The position numbers were made by a program, and so were the translations under genes. Positions 1 through 8,886 of a stretch of DNA of 64,000 bases are shown piece by piece (position 1 is the first letter of the stretch; every line of letters starts with the position of its first letter). A model generated the notes under the pieces. That model did no database searches, was not told the DNA's origin, and was given only the letters and a program-made list of their open reading frames with translations. Source of the stretch: Clostridia bacterium (GTDB lineage: Bacteria; Bacillota; DSM-521; Neomoorellales; SLTJ01); contig JANLFO010000004.1 of assembly GCA_024653205.1 (NCBI GenBank), positions 1 through 64,000 of the forward strand, in the 5' to 3' direction.

Positions 1-30
1 GACCGGTACGAGGGGGAAACCAGCACTGCC
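1..30 (+). repeat. Tail of an interspersed structured repeat (type A), cut by the window edge
   Basis: These bases match the right end of the repeat whose full copies lie at 13995-14202 and 38012-38224, including the shared stretch ACCGGTACGAGGGGG and a terminal arm ending in CACTGCC. Only the 3' end is inside the window, so the pairing 5' arm cannot be checked. Confidence 0.7.
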
Positions 31-67
31 CCGGGACGAACTGGGGATAACTCAGTAGCATTTGGGG

Positions 68-96
68 TTGTTTTTTGGGCTTCGTTCGGCTAGAAT
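68..96 (+). promoter_or_regulatory. Possible sigma-A promoter of the ABC transporter operon
   Basis: TTGTTT (68-73) and TAGAAT (91-96) are separated by 17 bp and lie about 150 bp upstream of the permease start at 244. Both hexamers are imperfect. The rest of 31-243 is GC-rich with no gene that I can support. Confidence 0.35.
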
Positions 97-243
97 TAAC
101 ATAACGTTTAGGTCAGAGTCGGCCGGGGAGCCACAGGAAAGCAGCAGCAAGATTCGGGGCGCCATCGGGTGCGGCGGGTGCGGCCGGACCGCAGGCCGGG
201 CCGCGCCCGACGGAGCCGCCCGCGGGAGGGGCGGCGGACTAGC

Positions 244-948
244 ATGGAATTCGTTCTGCAGGGGCTGATCCGGGGCTTTCACCTGTTGTTCTCCCTGGAT
301 CCGGAGGTGGTGGACATCACCCTCCGGACGTTACAGGTTACCGGTAGCGCCACTCTGGTGAGCGTGCTCCTCGGTGTACCGCTGGGCGTTTTTCTTGCCC
401 TAAAGCGCTTTTGGGGCCGTGGAGCCCTGCTCAGCCTGGTCTACAGCGGCATGGGGCTGCCGCCCACGGTGGTAGGCTTATGGGTCAGTCTCTTTCTCTG
501 GCGTTCGGGCCCGCTGGGCGATCTCAAATTAATCTATACGCCTGCTGCCATGGTGATCGCGCAGGCGGTTATCGCCACTCCGCTGGTGGCGAGCCTCACC
601 GCCGCCGCCCTGCAGCAGCTGCCGCCCAAACTGCGGTTGCAGATACTGGCCCTGGGCGCCTCGCGCTGGCAGTTGATCTTCCAGCTGCTGCGGGAGGCGC
701 GTCTGGGCATTCTGGCCGCGGTGATCGCCGGATTCGGGGGCGTGGTTTCCGAGGTGGGGGCGGCGGCCATGGTGGGCGGGAACATCGTGGGCGAGACCCG
801 GGTGCTCACCACGGCCATCATGCTGGAGGTCTCCCGCGGCAACTTCGACCTGGCCATCGCCCTGAGCTTCATCCTGCTCGCCCTGGTATACGCGGTGGTG
901 GCGCTTCTGGCCCGGGCCCAGCAGCCGTATCGGAGTCCCGGGAGCTGA
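244..948 (+). CDS. ABC transporter permease, tungstate TupB-like
   Basis: A 234-residue inner-membrane protein with about five or six hydrophobic segments and a cytoplasmic EAA-type loop near residues 140-160 (GASRWQLIFQLLREARLG), the site that docks the ATPase. Length and loop fit the single-permease TupB/ModB class, not the PstC/PstA pair. ATG 244 is preceded by GGGAGGGG at good spacing; an in-frame start at 169 has no comparable site. The gene heads a set with a binding protein (1191) and an ATPase (2302). Because the binding protein is PstS-like, the oxyanion carried (tungstate, molybdate or phosphate) is uncertain; the transporter class itself is clear. Confidence 0.8.
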   Translation: MEFVLQGLIRGFHLLFSLDPEVVDITLRTLQVTGSATLVSVLLGVPLGVFLALKRFWGRGALLSLVYSGMGLPPTVVGLWVSLFLWRSGPLGDLKLIYTPAAMVIAQAVIATPLVASLTAAALQQLPPKLRLQILALGASRWQLIFQLLREARLGILAAVIAGFGGVVSEVGAAAMVGGNIVGETRVLTTAIMLEVSRGNFDLAIALSFILLALVYAVVALLARAQQPYRSPGS

Positions 949-1140
949 AGTCCGGAATCGGCGGGGCAAATCCCATCCCCCCCGGGTCCGGGACGTAGCG
1001 GCGGTGTGGCGGCCAGAATATCTCCTCGTTGTCGGGCGGGCGAAAGCGCGAAGAAGGGAATACGCCGGCTGAGGCGTAATATGTTATGTCCGGGAGACGA
1101 ATTCGAGGAGCGGGATGGCCCGGACGGGTTCCGCGCGCAG

Positions 1141-1167
1141 GGCCAGGCCTCGGGTGGACGCCTGGCC
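1141..1167 (+). other. Inverted repeat just upstream of the binding-protein ribosome site
   Basis: GGCCAGGC (1141-1148) and GCCTGGCC (1160-1167) form a perfect 8 bp stem ending a few bases before the GGAGGGAGG site at 1174. It could modulate translation of the binding protein relative to the permease. No named riboswitch is recognised in 949-1190. Confidence 0.35.
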
Positions 1168-1190
1168 GGGGGCGGAGGGAGGCGGCGAGC

Positions 1191-2279
1191 ATGCCGGGGA
1201 TGAATAAGTGGCGCCGGTTGATCTTGGGCTTAGTGGCAGTAGCAATGCTCTTTCTTGCCGCCGGCTGCGCCCGGCCGGTTCCGCCCTCTCAGAACGAGTC
1301 GGCCGGCCGGGTTAAACTCAGCGGCGGAGGAGCCAGTTTCCCTTACCCTCTCTACTCCAAGTGGATCGAGGAATACAAGCAAGTAGGCGCCGGGGTGGTG
1401 GTGGACTACCAGTCCATCGGTAGCGGCGGGGGAATTCGCGGCATAACCGAGGGCACCCTGGATTTTGCCGGCAGCGATGCCCCCATGACCCCCGAGGAGC
1501 GGGCCAGGGCACCGCGGGAGATAGTGCACCTGCCCGTGGTACTGGGGGCGGTGGCGGTAACCTACAACCTGCCCGGCAACCCGGTGCTCAATCTCGACGG
1601 GGAAACCCTGGCCGACATTTATCTGGGCAGGATCATCAAGTGGAACCACCCGCGCCTGCAGGCTCTCAACCCCGGGGTGGCCCTCCCCGATCAGGATATC
1701 GCCATGATCCACCGCTCGGACGGCAGCGGCACCACTTTCGTCTTTACCGATTACCTCAGCGGCACCAGCTCGGCCTGGAGGAACGGGCCGGGCACGGGCA
1801 AGTCCGTTTCCTGGCCGCTGGGTATAGGGGGCAAGGGTAACGAGGGGGTTACCGGTCAGCTCAAACTTATAGAAGGATCCATCGGTTACGTGGAGCTGGC
1901 CTATGCGGTCAAGAACAACCTGCCCTGCGCGCGGCTGAAGAACCGGGCGGGCCGCTTTGTGGGCCCCGCTACCGCCTCCATAGCCGCGGCCGCCGCCGAC
2001 GCCGCCCGAGACCTGCCCCCGGACCTGTGCCTTTCCCTGGTGAACGCCCCGGGTGCGGAAGCCTATCCCCTGTCCACCTTTTCTTATCTCCTGGTCTACC
2101 GGGAACAGGCGGATCCGGTGAAGGGAAAGGCTCTGGCCGAATTCCTGTGGTGGGCGGTGCACGAGGGGCAGCGCTACGCCGAGGAACTGCTCTATACGCC
2201 CCTGCCGGAAGCGGTGGTGGCCCGCCTGGAGAAGGAGCTGAAGACCCTGACCTGCCAGGGCAAGCCGTTGCTGGAATAG
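1191..2279 (+). CDS. PstS-family phosphate/oxyanion-binding lipoprotein
   Basis: A 362-residue extracytoplasmic binding protein. A hydrophobic signal with lipobox LAAGC anchors it to the membrane. The mature part carries PstS hallmarks that build the phosphate pocket: SGGGASFPYPLYSKW, QSIGSGGGI, FAGSDAPM and HRSDGSGTTFVFTDYLS. ATG 1191 lies 8 bases after GGAGGGAGG (1174-1182); ATG 1200 is an alternative. It sits between a Tup-like permease and a Tup-like ATPase, and phoU converges just beyond, so phosphate is the simplest ligand. A PstS-type receptor with a single Tup-type permease is unusual, since PstS normally works with PstC, PstA and PstB. No TupA-like protein is present. Confidence 0.85.
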   Translation: MPGMNKWRRLILGLVAVAMLFLAAGCARPVPPSQNESAGRVKLSGGGASFPYPLYSKWIEEYKQVGAGVVVDYQSIGSGGGIRGITEGTLDFAGSDAPMTPEERARAPREIVHLPVVLGAVAVTYNLPGNPVLNLDGETLADIYLGRIIKWNHPRLQALNPGVALPDQDIAMIHRSDGSGTTFVFTDYLSGTSSAWRNGPGTGKSVSWPLGIGGKGNEGVTGQLKLIEGSIGYVELAYAVKNNLPCARLKNRAGRFVGPATASIAAAAADAARDLPPDLCLSLVNAPGAEAYPLSTFSYLLVYREQADPVKGKALAEFLWWAVHEGQRYAEELLYTPLPEAVVARLEKELKTLTCQGKPLLE

Positions 2280-2301
2280 AGGACCGGAGGAGAGAAACTC
2301 G

Positions 2302-3387
2302 ATGGCGGAAGTCTTCCGGTTGGAAGAAATAGAGGTCTGGAAAGCCGGCCGTTGCGTGCTTCAGGTGCCGGAGCTCAGCCTGGCCGAAGGAGAGGTGCTG
2401 GGATTGATCGGTCCCAACGGCGCCGGCAAGACCACCCTGCTGCTGGTCCTGGCCGGTTTGGAGGTGCCCCACCGGGGCCGGCTCGTCTTTCGCGGCCGGG
2501 AGATCCGCGGCGAACGGGAGCGCCAGGCCCTGCGGCGACGCCTGGCGGTGGTATTTCAAGAACCCCTGCTGCTCAACACCACGGTTTACAACAACGTGGC
2601 CGCGGGGCTGCGCTTCCGGGGGATGACAGGGACAGAGATCCGGTCCCGGGTGCACCGGTGGCTGGCGCGCCTGGGCATTGCCGACCTGGCGCGGCGTCCG
2701 GCGCGCGCCCTTTCCGGCGGCGAGGCCCAGCGGGTAAGCCTGGCCCGGGCCCTGGTTCTGGAGCCGGAGATCCTGCTGCTGGACGAGCCCTTTGCCTCTC
2801 TGGACGCCCCCACGCGCGGCGGCCTGCTGGAGGAACTCAGTGCCATCCTCACCTCTACCGGTCTTACCGCCGTTTTCGTTACCCACGATTTTCGCGAACT
2901 GCCGGCGCTGGCCCACCGGGCGGCAGCCCTGCTGGAAGGCCGCATCCTGCAGACGGGAACGCCGGAAGAGGTGCTGTACCGGCCGGCCAGCCTGGAGCTG
3001 GCTGCCTTCGTGGGCGTTTCCAACCGCCTGCCGGCCGAGATGCTGGAGCGGCAGGACGGGTTTTACCGGTTGCGGGCGCCGGGAGGGCTTGAAGTTTGGG
3101 CCGGGGCCGCGGCCTCTTCCCTCCCCGGGAAGGCGGTTACCGCCCTGTGGCGTCCGGAAGAAGGCAGCCTGCTGAGGGGCGCGGCCGACTCGATGCCCAA
3201 TGCCTGGCCGGCGGTGGTGAAGAGAATCCTGCCTCTGGGGGCAGAAGACCGGGTCATACTGAGTTGCGGGGGGCACGACTTGACCGTGCTCTGTCCCCAC
3301 CATGTGGTCCGGCAGATGGCCTTGGAGCCGGGGTCAGAGGTGTGCCTGCGGGTGCCGCCGGAAAGGGTGCACCTGCTGCCGGCCTAA
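2302..3387 (+). CDS. ABC transporter ATPase, TupC-like with C-terminal regulatory domain
   Basis: A 361-residue cytoplasmic ATPase. Walker A GPNGAGKT is at residues 37-44, the signature LSGGEAQR near 135, Walker B ILLLDEPFASLD near 157 and the switch histidine in FVTHDF near 196. Roughly residues 235-361 form an extra C-terminal domain like the TOBE-type ligand-sensing domains of molybdate/tungstate importers, which PstB lacks. It starts 22 bases after the binding protein, with GGAGGAGAG before ATG 2302. Its stop overlaps the oppositely oriented phoU stop by four bases. This gene argues for tungstate/molybdate, whereas the binding protein and phoU argue for phosphate. Confidence 0.85.
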   Translation: MAEVFRLEEIEVWKAGRCVLQVPELSLAEGEVLGLIGPNGAGKTTLLLVLAGLEVPHRGRLVFRGREIRGERERQALRRRLAVVFQEPLLLNTTVYNNVAAGLRFRGMTGTEIRSRVHRWLARLGIADLARRPARALSGGEAQRVSLARALVLEPEILLLDEPFASLDAPTRGGLLEELSAILTSTGLTAVFVTHDFRELPALAHRAAALLEGRILQTGTPEEVLYRPASLELAAFVGVSNRLPAEMLERQDGFYRLRAPGGLEVWAGAAASSLPGKAVTALWRPEEGSLLRGAADSMPNAWPAVVKRILPLGAEDRVILSCGGHDLTVLCPHHVVRQMALEPGSEVCLRVPPERVHLLPA

Positions 3388-4043
3388 TCGCCGGTGGGCT
3401 TGCGTTCGCCGGTTACCTGATAGATCACCCGCTCGGCAATATTGGTCGCGTGGTCGGCAATGCGCTCCAAATACCGGCTGATGAATAAGAGGTAGGTGGA
3501 CTGCCGGATGGTGTGGGGGTCTTCCATCATGTAGGTCAGCAGTTCCCGGAATATCTGGGAGTGCAGGTGGTCCACCAGGTCGTCGTCCCGGGTGAGGGCG
3601 TGGGCAAGGTCCACGTTTTCCTCCACGTAGGCATCCAGACAGTCCTTGACCATCTTCTGGGTGATCTCCGCCATGCGGGGAATGTCGATAAGGGGCTTGA
3701 TGAAGGGCTCGTTGCCGATGCGGAGGGTAGTGCGGGCGATATCGCAGGCGTGATCGGCCATGCGCTCCAGATCTCCCACGATCTTGAAGGCGGTGCTGAT
3801 CTTGCGCAGATCCTTGGCCATGGGCTGCTGCGTGGCGATCAGCCGCACGCATTTCTCCTCGATCTGAATCTCCAGCTCATCCACCGCCTCGTCGGCGTCC
3901 AGCACCTGCTGGGCCAGTTCCTGATCCTGGCGCACCAAGGACTGGATGCTCAGGGCGATGGCCTCCTCCACCAGGCTGCCCATGCGCAGGATGTCCTGCT
4001 GTAGCTCGCGCAGGGCATTGTCGAACCCGAGTCTGGCCGGCAA
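3384..4043 (-). CDS. phoU: Phosphate signalling protein PhoU
   Basis: A 219-residue all-helical protein with the two PhoU repeats (about residues 10-100 and 115-205), each carrying the E/DxxxD-type metal-binding pattern, seen as KIVGDLERMADHACDIA and SRYLERIADHATNIAE. PhoU links the Pst importer to the PhoR kinase and restrains phosphate uptake. The start is TTG (complement of 4041-4043), seven bases after a strong GGAAAGGAGGG site. It converges with the ABC operon, tail to tail, which supports a phosphate role for that operon. No phoR or phoB is in the window. Confidence 0.95.
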   Translation of the reverse strand: MPARLGFDNALRELQQDILRMGSLVEEAIALSIQSLVRQDQELAQQVLDADEAVDELEIQIEEKCVRLIATQQPMAKDLRKISTAFKIVGDLERMADHACDIARTTLRIGNEPFIKPLIDIPRMAEITQKMVKDCLDAYVEENVDLAHALTRDDDLVDHLHSQIFRELLTYMMEDPHTIRQSTYLLFISRYLERIADHATNIAERVIYQVTGERKPTGD

Positions 4044-4067
4044 TTCTCTTCCCTCCTTTCCGAAGAA

Positions 4068-4073
4068 ATTATA
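4068..4073 (-). promoter_or_regulatory. -10 box for phoU
   Basis: The minus strand reads TATAAT here, about 25 bases upstream of the TTG start. No convincing -35 hexamer lies at 16-18 bp, so the promoter may need an activator. Confidence 0.4.
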
Positions 4074-4143
4074 TCATATGTGGGGTCGGCTCCTGTAAGT
4101 TTTAACTGAATTTTAATCTGATCCACCTCAGGAGGTGAGGGCC

Positions 4144-4998
4144 TTGCCGGAAAGCGTGACCGCGTGGGCGCGTGCCAAGCTCAATCTCACCCTGGACGTG
4201 CTCGGCCGGCGGGCCGACGGTTATCACGAACTGCTCAGCGTGATGCAATCCCTGGAGCTGGCCGACCGGCTGGTAGTGAGCCTGACTTCGGACGGGATCG
4301 AGGTGGCGGGCGGGCCGGATCTGCCGCCTCCGCGCGAGAACCTGGCCTACCGGGCGGTGGAGGTGCTGCGGGAGAAGACCGGTTTTCGGGCCGGGGTACG
4401 GGTGGAGATCGAAAAGCGCATTCCGGTGGCCGCCGGGCTGGGCGGCGGGAGCGCGGATGCGGCTGCCGCCCTGGCGGCAGTGAACCACCTCCTGGGACTG
4501 GGGCTTACCAGCCACCGGCTCGCGGTTCTGGCCGCGGAGGTGGGCTCGGACGTGCCCTTTTGCCTGGTCGGGGGCACGGCCCTGGTCACGGGCCGGGGTG
4601 AGCGGCTGAGTCTTCTCCCTTCCGCGCCCTCCATGTGGCTGGTCCTGGCCCGACCTTCCCTGGCCGTGGCTACCGTCGCGGTATACGAGGCCTGGGACCG
4701 GCACGGCCGGCCCGGGCCACCCGCCAGCCCGCGCCTGGTTGCCGCCCTCAATCGCCAGGACTTCGCCGGGATGGTGGCGGTTCTGGGCAATCAACTGGAA
4801 CCGGTGGTGCTTCAGCTCTATCCCCAGGTAGCCGCCCTGAAGGAGACACTTGCGGGTTGGGGGGCGCTCAAGGTATGGCTTTGCGGCAGCGGTCCCACCC
4901 TGGCGGCTCTGGCCGCCGGCTACGAGGCGGCCAGCGAAATCGCCCGGCGGTCAGAGGCGGCGGGTTACCAAACCTGGTTGACGCGCACTCTGGTTTAA
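4144..4998 (+). CDS. ispE: 4-diphosphocytidyl-2-C-methyl-D-erythritol kinase
   Basis: A 284-residue GHMP-family kinase that phosphorylates the 2-hydroxyl of CDP-methylerythritol in the non-mevalonate isoprenoid pathway. The N-terminal AKLNLTLDVLGRRADGYHELLSVMQ block, the glycine-rich ATP loop PVAAGLGGGSADAAAAL (about residues 90-106) and the late CGSGPTLAAL motif are intact. AGGAGGTGA (4130-4138) sits five bases before TTG 4144, so the upstream in-frame GTG at 4135, inside that site, is rejected as start. It opens the conserved Firmicute block ispE-glmU-prs; the usual spoVG between them is absent here. Confidence 0.95.
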   Translation: MPESVTAWARAKLNLTLDVLGRRADGYHELLSVMQSLELADRLVVSLTSDGIEVAGGPDLPPPRENLAYRAVEVLREKTGFRAGVRVEIEKRIPVAAGLGGGSADAAAALAAVNHLLGLGLTSHRLAVLAAEVGSDVPFCLVGGTALVTGRGERLSLLPSAPSMWLVLARPSLAVATVAVYEAWDRHGRPGPPASPRLVAALNRQDFAGMVAVLGNQLEPVVLQLYPQVAALKETLAGWGALKVWLCGSGPTLAALAAGYEAASEIARRSEAAGYQTWLTRTLV

Positions 4999-5026
4999 GA
5001 GATACTAGCAGAGGGAGTGAGCGCCG

Positions 5027-5707
5027 ATGGGTAGACTGGAGCCTATCGAGGTGGAAAGTGTTCGACCTCTGCGGGAGCTGGTGTTCGAGGCTTTGCGGGA
5101 GGCGATACTCAACGGCACCCTGGCCCCGGGGGAGCGGCTCATGGAGGTGCAACTCGCCGAGGAACTGGGCGTTTCCCGCACCCCCATAAGGGAGGCCATC
5201 CGCCGGCTGGAGCTGGAAGGGTACGTGGTGACCGTCCCCCGCAAGGGTGCCTACGTGGCCGGCATGTCCGCCAAGGACGCGGCCGACGTCTTCGAGATCC
5301 GCGCCGCCCTGGAGGGCCTGGCGGCCGAACTGGCGGCGCAGCGGATCACCGAGGAAGAACTGGAAGAATTGGAGCGGCGCCTGCACCGGGTGGCGCTCTG
5401 CGTGGAGCAGGGAGACCTGGCCGCCCTGGTGGAGGCGGATACCGCATTTCACGAGGTCCTCTACCGCGCCAGCCGCAACCAGCGGCTGAGGCAGATAATC
5501 GGCCACCTGCGGGAACAGATCCAGCGTTTTCGGACCACCTCCCTGGCTACCCCGGGGCGCATGCACGAGGCCCTGGAAGAGCACAAGAAAATCGTGGAGG
5601 CTCTGGCCAAGCGGAACGGCGTCCTGGCGCGGCGGCTGGCAGAGCGCCACATCGAGAACGCGGAAAACCGTCTGTTCCAGTACCCGGCCGAGGTAGGGGG
5701 CCGCTAG
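5027..5707 (+). CDS. GntR-family (FadR/FCD) transcriptional regulator
   Basis: A 226-residue regulator. Residues about 12-75 form the winged helix (LREAILNGTLAPGERLMEVQ and ELGVSRTPIREAIRRLELEG), and residues 85-215 are an all-helical FCD ligand domain with the metal-type histidines in DTAFHEVLYRAS and the late EEHKKIVEAL...ERHIENAE segment. FCD regulators usually sense small organic acids. It lies 28 bases after ispE and 12 before the nucleotidyltransferase, so it may be co-transcribed with housekeeping genes. In other Firmicutes purR often occupies this position; this protein is not PurR. The effector is unknown. Confidence 0.85.
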   Translation: MGRLEPIEVESVRPLRELVFEALREAILNGTLAPGERLMEVQLAEELGVSRTPIREAIRRLELEGYVVTVPRKGAYVAGMSAKDAADVFEIRAALEGLAAELAAQRITEEELEELERRLHRVALCVEQGDLAALVEADTAFHEVLYRASRNQRLRQIIGHLREQIQRFRTTSLATPGRMHEALEEHKKIVEALAKRNGVLARRLAERHIENAENRLFQYPAEVGGR

Positions 5708-5719
5708 GAGGAAGGACCC

Positions 5720-6490
5720 GTGGGTTTTCCGGTGGAAGCCCTGGTCATGGCGGGAGGGGACCGATCCGGCGGTGAGTATCGGCCGACGAAACCGTTGGCC
5801 GGCAGGCCTATGGTCGCCTACGTGGTGCAGGCTCTGCAGGGGTGTCGGGCGGTCAAGCGGCTGGCGGTGGCCGGGTCCAAGGAGGAACTGGACGGCATCC
5901 TGCCGCCGGAGGTGCTCCTGGTATCCTCGGGGGAGAACCTGATTGCCACCCTGGAGAACGCCCTGGCCGAATACTCCCCCCGAGAGTGGCTGCTGGTGGC
6001 CACGGCCGACGCACCTCTCATTACCACGCAAGCAGTCGAGGATTTCCTGGGCCGCTGCGAACCCCTGTTGAGTCGGTATAACTTCTTCTACAGCGTGGTG
6101 CGGGAGGAGACGTACCAGACCTTCTGCCCGGGCAGCCGGCGTACCTATGCCCGCCTGCGCGAAGCCAGCCTCACCGGAGGCAATCTTTTCTTGGTGCGGC
6201 CGGAGATCGCCATTCCGGCCTGCCGCCGCGGCCAGGAGATCATGCGGTTGCGCAAGAGCCCGCTGCGTATGGCCCGGCTGATCGGGCCTTGGTTTCTGCT
6301 GCGGTTTCTCTTGCGGCGGCTGCCGCTGGCCGAGGCGGAGGAGCGCTTCTCCGCCCTGCTGGGCCTGAAAGGCATCACGGTCAGCGTTCCCTATCCCGAG
6401 GTGGCCTTTGACCTGGATCATCCCGAGGATTTCGCCCTGGCGGAGAAGCTTTTGGCCGAACGGAACCGAGCGACGTCCTCTCAAAGGTAA
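5720..6490 (+). CDS. NTP-transferase (MobA/GlmU-like fold) domain protein
   Basis: A 256-residue protein with an N-terminal nucleotidyltransferase signature (ALVMAGG, then [12 protein letters not shown]) and an ATADAPLIT segment with the metal-binding aspartate near residue 95. Such enzymes transfer a nucleotide to a phosphorylated sugar, alcohol or cofactor. The middle (about residues 165-205) is basic and hydrophobic, with [20 protein letters not shown], which could be membrane-associated. GTG 5720 follows AGGAGGAAGG. It lies directly before glmU but lacks the left-handed beta-helix acyltransferase domain. The substrate is unknown. Confidence 0.75.
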   Translation: MGFPVEALVMAGGDRSGGEYRPTKPLAGRPMVAYVVQALQGCRAVKRLAVAGSKEELDGILPPEVLLVSSGENLIATLENALAEYSPREWLLVATADAPLITTQAVEDFLGRCEPLLSRYNFFYSVVREETYQTFCPGSRRTYARLREASLTGGNLFLVRPEIAIPACRRGQEIMRLRKSPLRMARLIGPWFLLRFLLRRLPLAEAEERFSALLGLKGITVSVPYPEVAFDLDHPEDFALAEKLLAERNRATSSQR

Positions 6491-6503
6491 GGAGGGGTGG
6501 CCG

Positions 6504-7898
6504 TTGGCAGAGACGGTGGCGGTAGTGCTGGCCGCCGGCCAGGGCAAGCGTATGCGCTCTCGCCTGCCGAAGGTCTTACATCCCCTGGCGGGGCGGCCGT
6601 TGATAGGGTATGTGCTGGAGGCACTGAGAGAGATAGGTATAGAAGAGCAGATAATAGTGGTGGGGCACCGGGCGGAAGCGGTCCGCGAGGCCCTGGGCGA
6701 CGGTTTCCGGTATGCGTACCAGGACCCGCCTCTGGGCACGGGGCATGCCGTGCTCCAGGCCGAAGCCCTGTTGCCGCCGGAGGCGGCTACCCTGCTGGTG
6801 GTTTGCGGCGACACCCCCTTGCTTACGGCGGACACCCTGCGCCGGCTGCTATCCGAGCACCGGGCCCGCCGCGCCCGGGCCACGGTGCTCACCGCCGTGG
6901 TGGCGGACCCTTCCGGCTACGGCCGGGTGGTGCGGGGCCAGCAGGGAGAAGTACTGGCAGTGGTAGAGGAGAGGGACGCCGGAACGGAGACAAGGGCCAT
7001 CCGGGAAGTCAACACCGGCACCTACTGCTTCGACCGGCAGGCCCTCTTTTCCGCCCTCCGGGAGGTGGGGGCGGCCAATGCCCAGGGGGAGTACTACCTT
7101 CCGGACGTGCTGGGGCTATTGGCCCGGCGGGGAGCCGTGGTCGCGGCCGTTCAAGCCCCGCCGGAGGAAGCCTTGGGGATCAACAGCCGGGTGGAGTTGG
7201 CGGCGGCCGAGGACCTGCTGCGCCGGCGCCTGAACCGTCGCCTGATGGAGCAGGGGGTGACCCTGGTCGATCCGGAGAGTACCTACGTAGAGGCCACGGT
7301 GGAGGTGGGCCCGGATACCATAATCTATCCGGGCACCATGCTGCAGGGCCGTACGCGCATCGGCGAGGCCTGCCGCGTCGGCCCGTACGTAACGGTGCGA
7401 GACTCGCGGATAGGCCGGGAGGCGGAGGTGCGCTACGCCGTAGTGGAGGAAAGCGAAATCGGGGACGGTTGCCGCATCGGTCCCTTTGCCTACCTCCGGC
7501 CCGGTACGCGCCTTGCGGCGCGGGTAAAGGTAGGGGGTTTCGTGGAGATAAAGAAGTCCGAGATCGGTGAGGGCAGCAAGGTGCCCCACCTTTCCTACGT
7601 CGGAGATGCCGTGGTGGGTAAGGAGGTGAACATCGGCGCCGGTACCATTACCTGCAACTACGACGGTGAGCGCAAGTGGCCCACCTACATAGAGGACGGC
7701 GCCTTCATCGGCAGCAACACCAACCTGGTGGCGCCGGTGCGGGTGGGCCGGGGAGCCTACGTGGGCGCCGGTTCCACCATCACCCGGGACGTCCCCCCGG
7801 GCGCCCTGGGGGTGGCCCGCAGTCGGCAGACGGTCATCGAGGGTTGGCCGGTGCGGAGGGGAAGGATAAGACGCCGGGAGCGCGAAAAGGAAGCTTAG
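6504..7898 (+). CDS. glmU: Bifunctional GlmU: N-acetylglucosamine-1-P uridyltransferase / glucosamine-1-P acetyltransferase
   Basis: A 464-residue cytosolic enzyme that makes UDP-GlcNAc for peptidoglycan. The N-terminal half has the uridyltransferase motif [21 protein letters not shown], the CGDTPLL metal site and GYGRVV. The C-terminal half is a left-handed beta helix of hexapeptide repeats, with acetyltransferase residues in [23 protein letters not shown] and [12 protein letters not shown]. The start is TTG 6504 with GGAGGGG at 6491-6497; the longer in-frame reading into the preceding gene is rejected. Followed by prs, the standard glmU-prs pair. Confidence 0.97.
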   Translation: MAETVAVVLAAGQGKRMRSRLPKVLHPLAGRPLIGYVLEALREIGIEEQIIVVGHRAEAVREALGDGFRYAYQDPPLGTGHAVLQAEALLPPEAATLLVVCGDTPLLTADTLRRLLSEHRARRARATVLTAVVADPSGYGRVVRGQQGEVLAVVEERDAGTETRAIREVNTGTYCFDRQALFSALREVGAANAQGEYYLPDVLGLLARRGAVVAAVQAPPEEALGINSRVELAAAEDLLRRRLNRRLMEQGVTLVDPESTYVEATVEVGPDTIIYPGTMLQGRTRIGEACRVGPYVTVRDSRIGREAEVRYAVVEESEIGDGCRIGPFAYLRPGTRLAARVKVGGFVEIKKSEIGEGSKVPHLSYVGDAVVGKEVNIGAGTITCNYDGERKWPTYIEDGAFIGSNTNLVAPVRVGRGAYVGAGSTITRDVPPGALGVARSRQTVIEGWPVRRGRIRRREREKEA

Positions 7899-7946
7899 CT
7901 CCGGGGCCTGCCCCAGGCGGGCCGCCGGCTCCAGGAGGGTAGAAAC

Positions 7947-8885
7947 ATGTACGATCGCCTTAAGGTCTTTGCCGGTAACGCCAACCGGCCCCTGGCCGAG
8001 GAGATCGCCGCCTACGTGGGGACCTCCTTGGGCCTGGCCGAAATAAGGCGGTTCAGCGACGGCGAGATCAGCGTGGCCATTGAGGAAAGCGTGCGCGGCG
8101 CGGATGTGTTCGTAATCCAGCCCACCTGCTACCCGGTCAACGAGAATCTAATGGAGCTGCTGATAATGATCGACGCCGTCCGCCGGGCTTCGGCCAGGCG
8201 GATAACCGCGGTGATTCCCTACTACGGATATGCCCGACAGGAACGCAAGACCAGGGGACGGGAGCCCATCTCGGCCAAGCTGGTGGCCAACCTTCTGGTT
8301 CAGGCCGGTGCCAGGAGGGTGTTGGCGGTGGACCTGCACGCCGGCGCCATCCAGGGCTTCTTCGACATCCCGGTGGATCACCTGCCCGGGGTGCCCATAC
8401 TGGCCGACTACTACCGGGGCCTGGGGCTGAACAACGTGGTGGTGGTTTCGCCCGACGTGGGCGGGGTGACCCGGGCGCGGGACCTGGCGGCCCGCATCGG
8501 GGCGGAGATCGCCATCATCGATAAGCGGCGGCCGGCGCCCAACGTGGCGGAGATCATGAACCTCATCGGTCAGGTGAGCGGCAAGACCGCCATCCTGATC
8601 GACGACATAATCGACACCGCCGGCACCATCACCCAGGCCGCCCAGGCCTTGAAGGAGCGGGGCGCCAAGACGGTGTACGCCTGCTGTACCCACCCGGTGC
8701 TTTCCGGGCCGGCGGTGGAGCGGCTTAAGGAGTCCTGCCTGGAGGAATTGGTGGTTACCAACACCATTCCCCTGCCGCCGGAGAAGCTCTGGCCCAAGGT
8801 GCGGGTACTCTCGGTAGCTCCCCTGCTGGGGGAGGCCATAGTGCGCATCCACCGCGACCTTTCGGTCTCCCAGCTTTTCGACTAG
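7947..8885 (+). CDS. prs: Ribose-phosphate pyrophosphokinase (PRPP synthetase)
   Basis: A 312-residue class I enzyme that makes PRPP from ribose 5-phosphate and ATP for nucleotide, His and Trp synthesis. It has the flexible-loop segment [21 protein letters not shown], the ATP-site histidine in [12 protein letters not shown] and the PRPP-binding loop [16 protein letters not shown] 7947 follows AGGAGGGT at ideal spacing, 48 bases after glmU. Length is typical. It ends one base from the convergent PRC-barrel gene. Confidence 0.97.
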   Translation: MYDRLKVFAGNANRPLAEEIAAYVGTSLGLAEIRRFSDGEISVAIEESVRGADVFVIQPTCYPVNENLMELLIMIDAVRRASARRITAVIPYYGYARQERKTRGREPISAKLVANLLVQAGARRVLAVDLHAGAIQGFFDIPVDHLPGVPILADYYRGLGLNNVVVVSPDVGGVTRARDLAARIGAEIAIIDKRRPAPNVAEIMNLIGQVSGKTAILIDDIIDTAGTITQAAQALKERGAKTVYACCTHPVLSGPAVERLKESCLEELVVTNTIPLPPEKLWPKVRVLSVAPLLGEAIVRIHRDLSVSQLFD

Positions 8886-8886
8886 G

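Noticed and set aside
95-115. ModE-like operator around AACATAACGTT
   Set aside because: Only half of a ModE-type palindrome is present and no ModE gene is in the window.
949-1190. Molybdenum/tungsten-cofactor or c-di-GMP riboswitch before the binding protein
   Set aside because: Only a simple 8 bp hairpin is visible; none of the conserved riboswitch cores I know was found.
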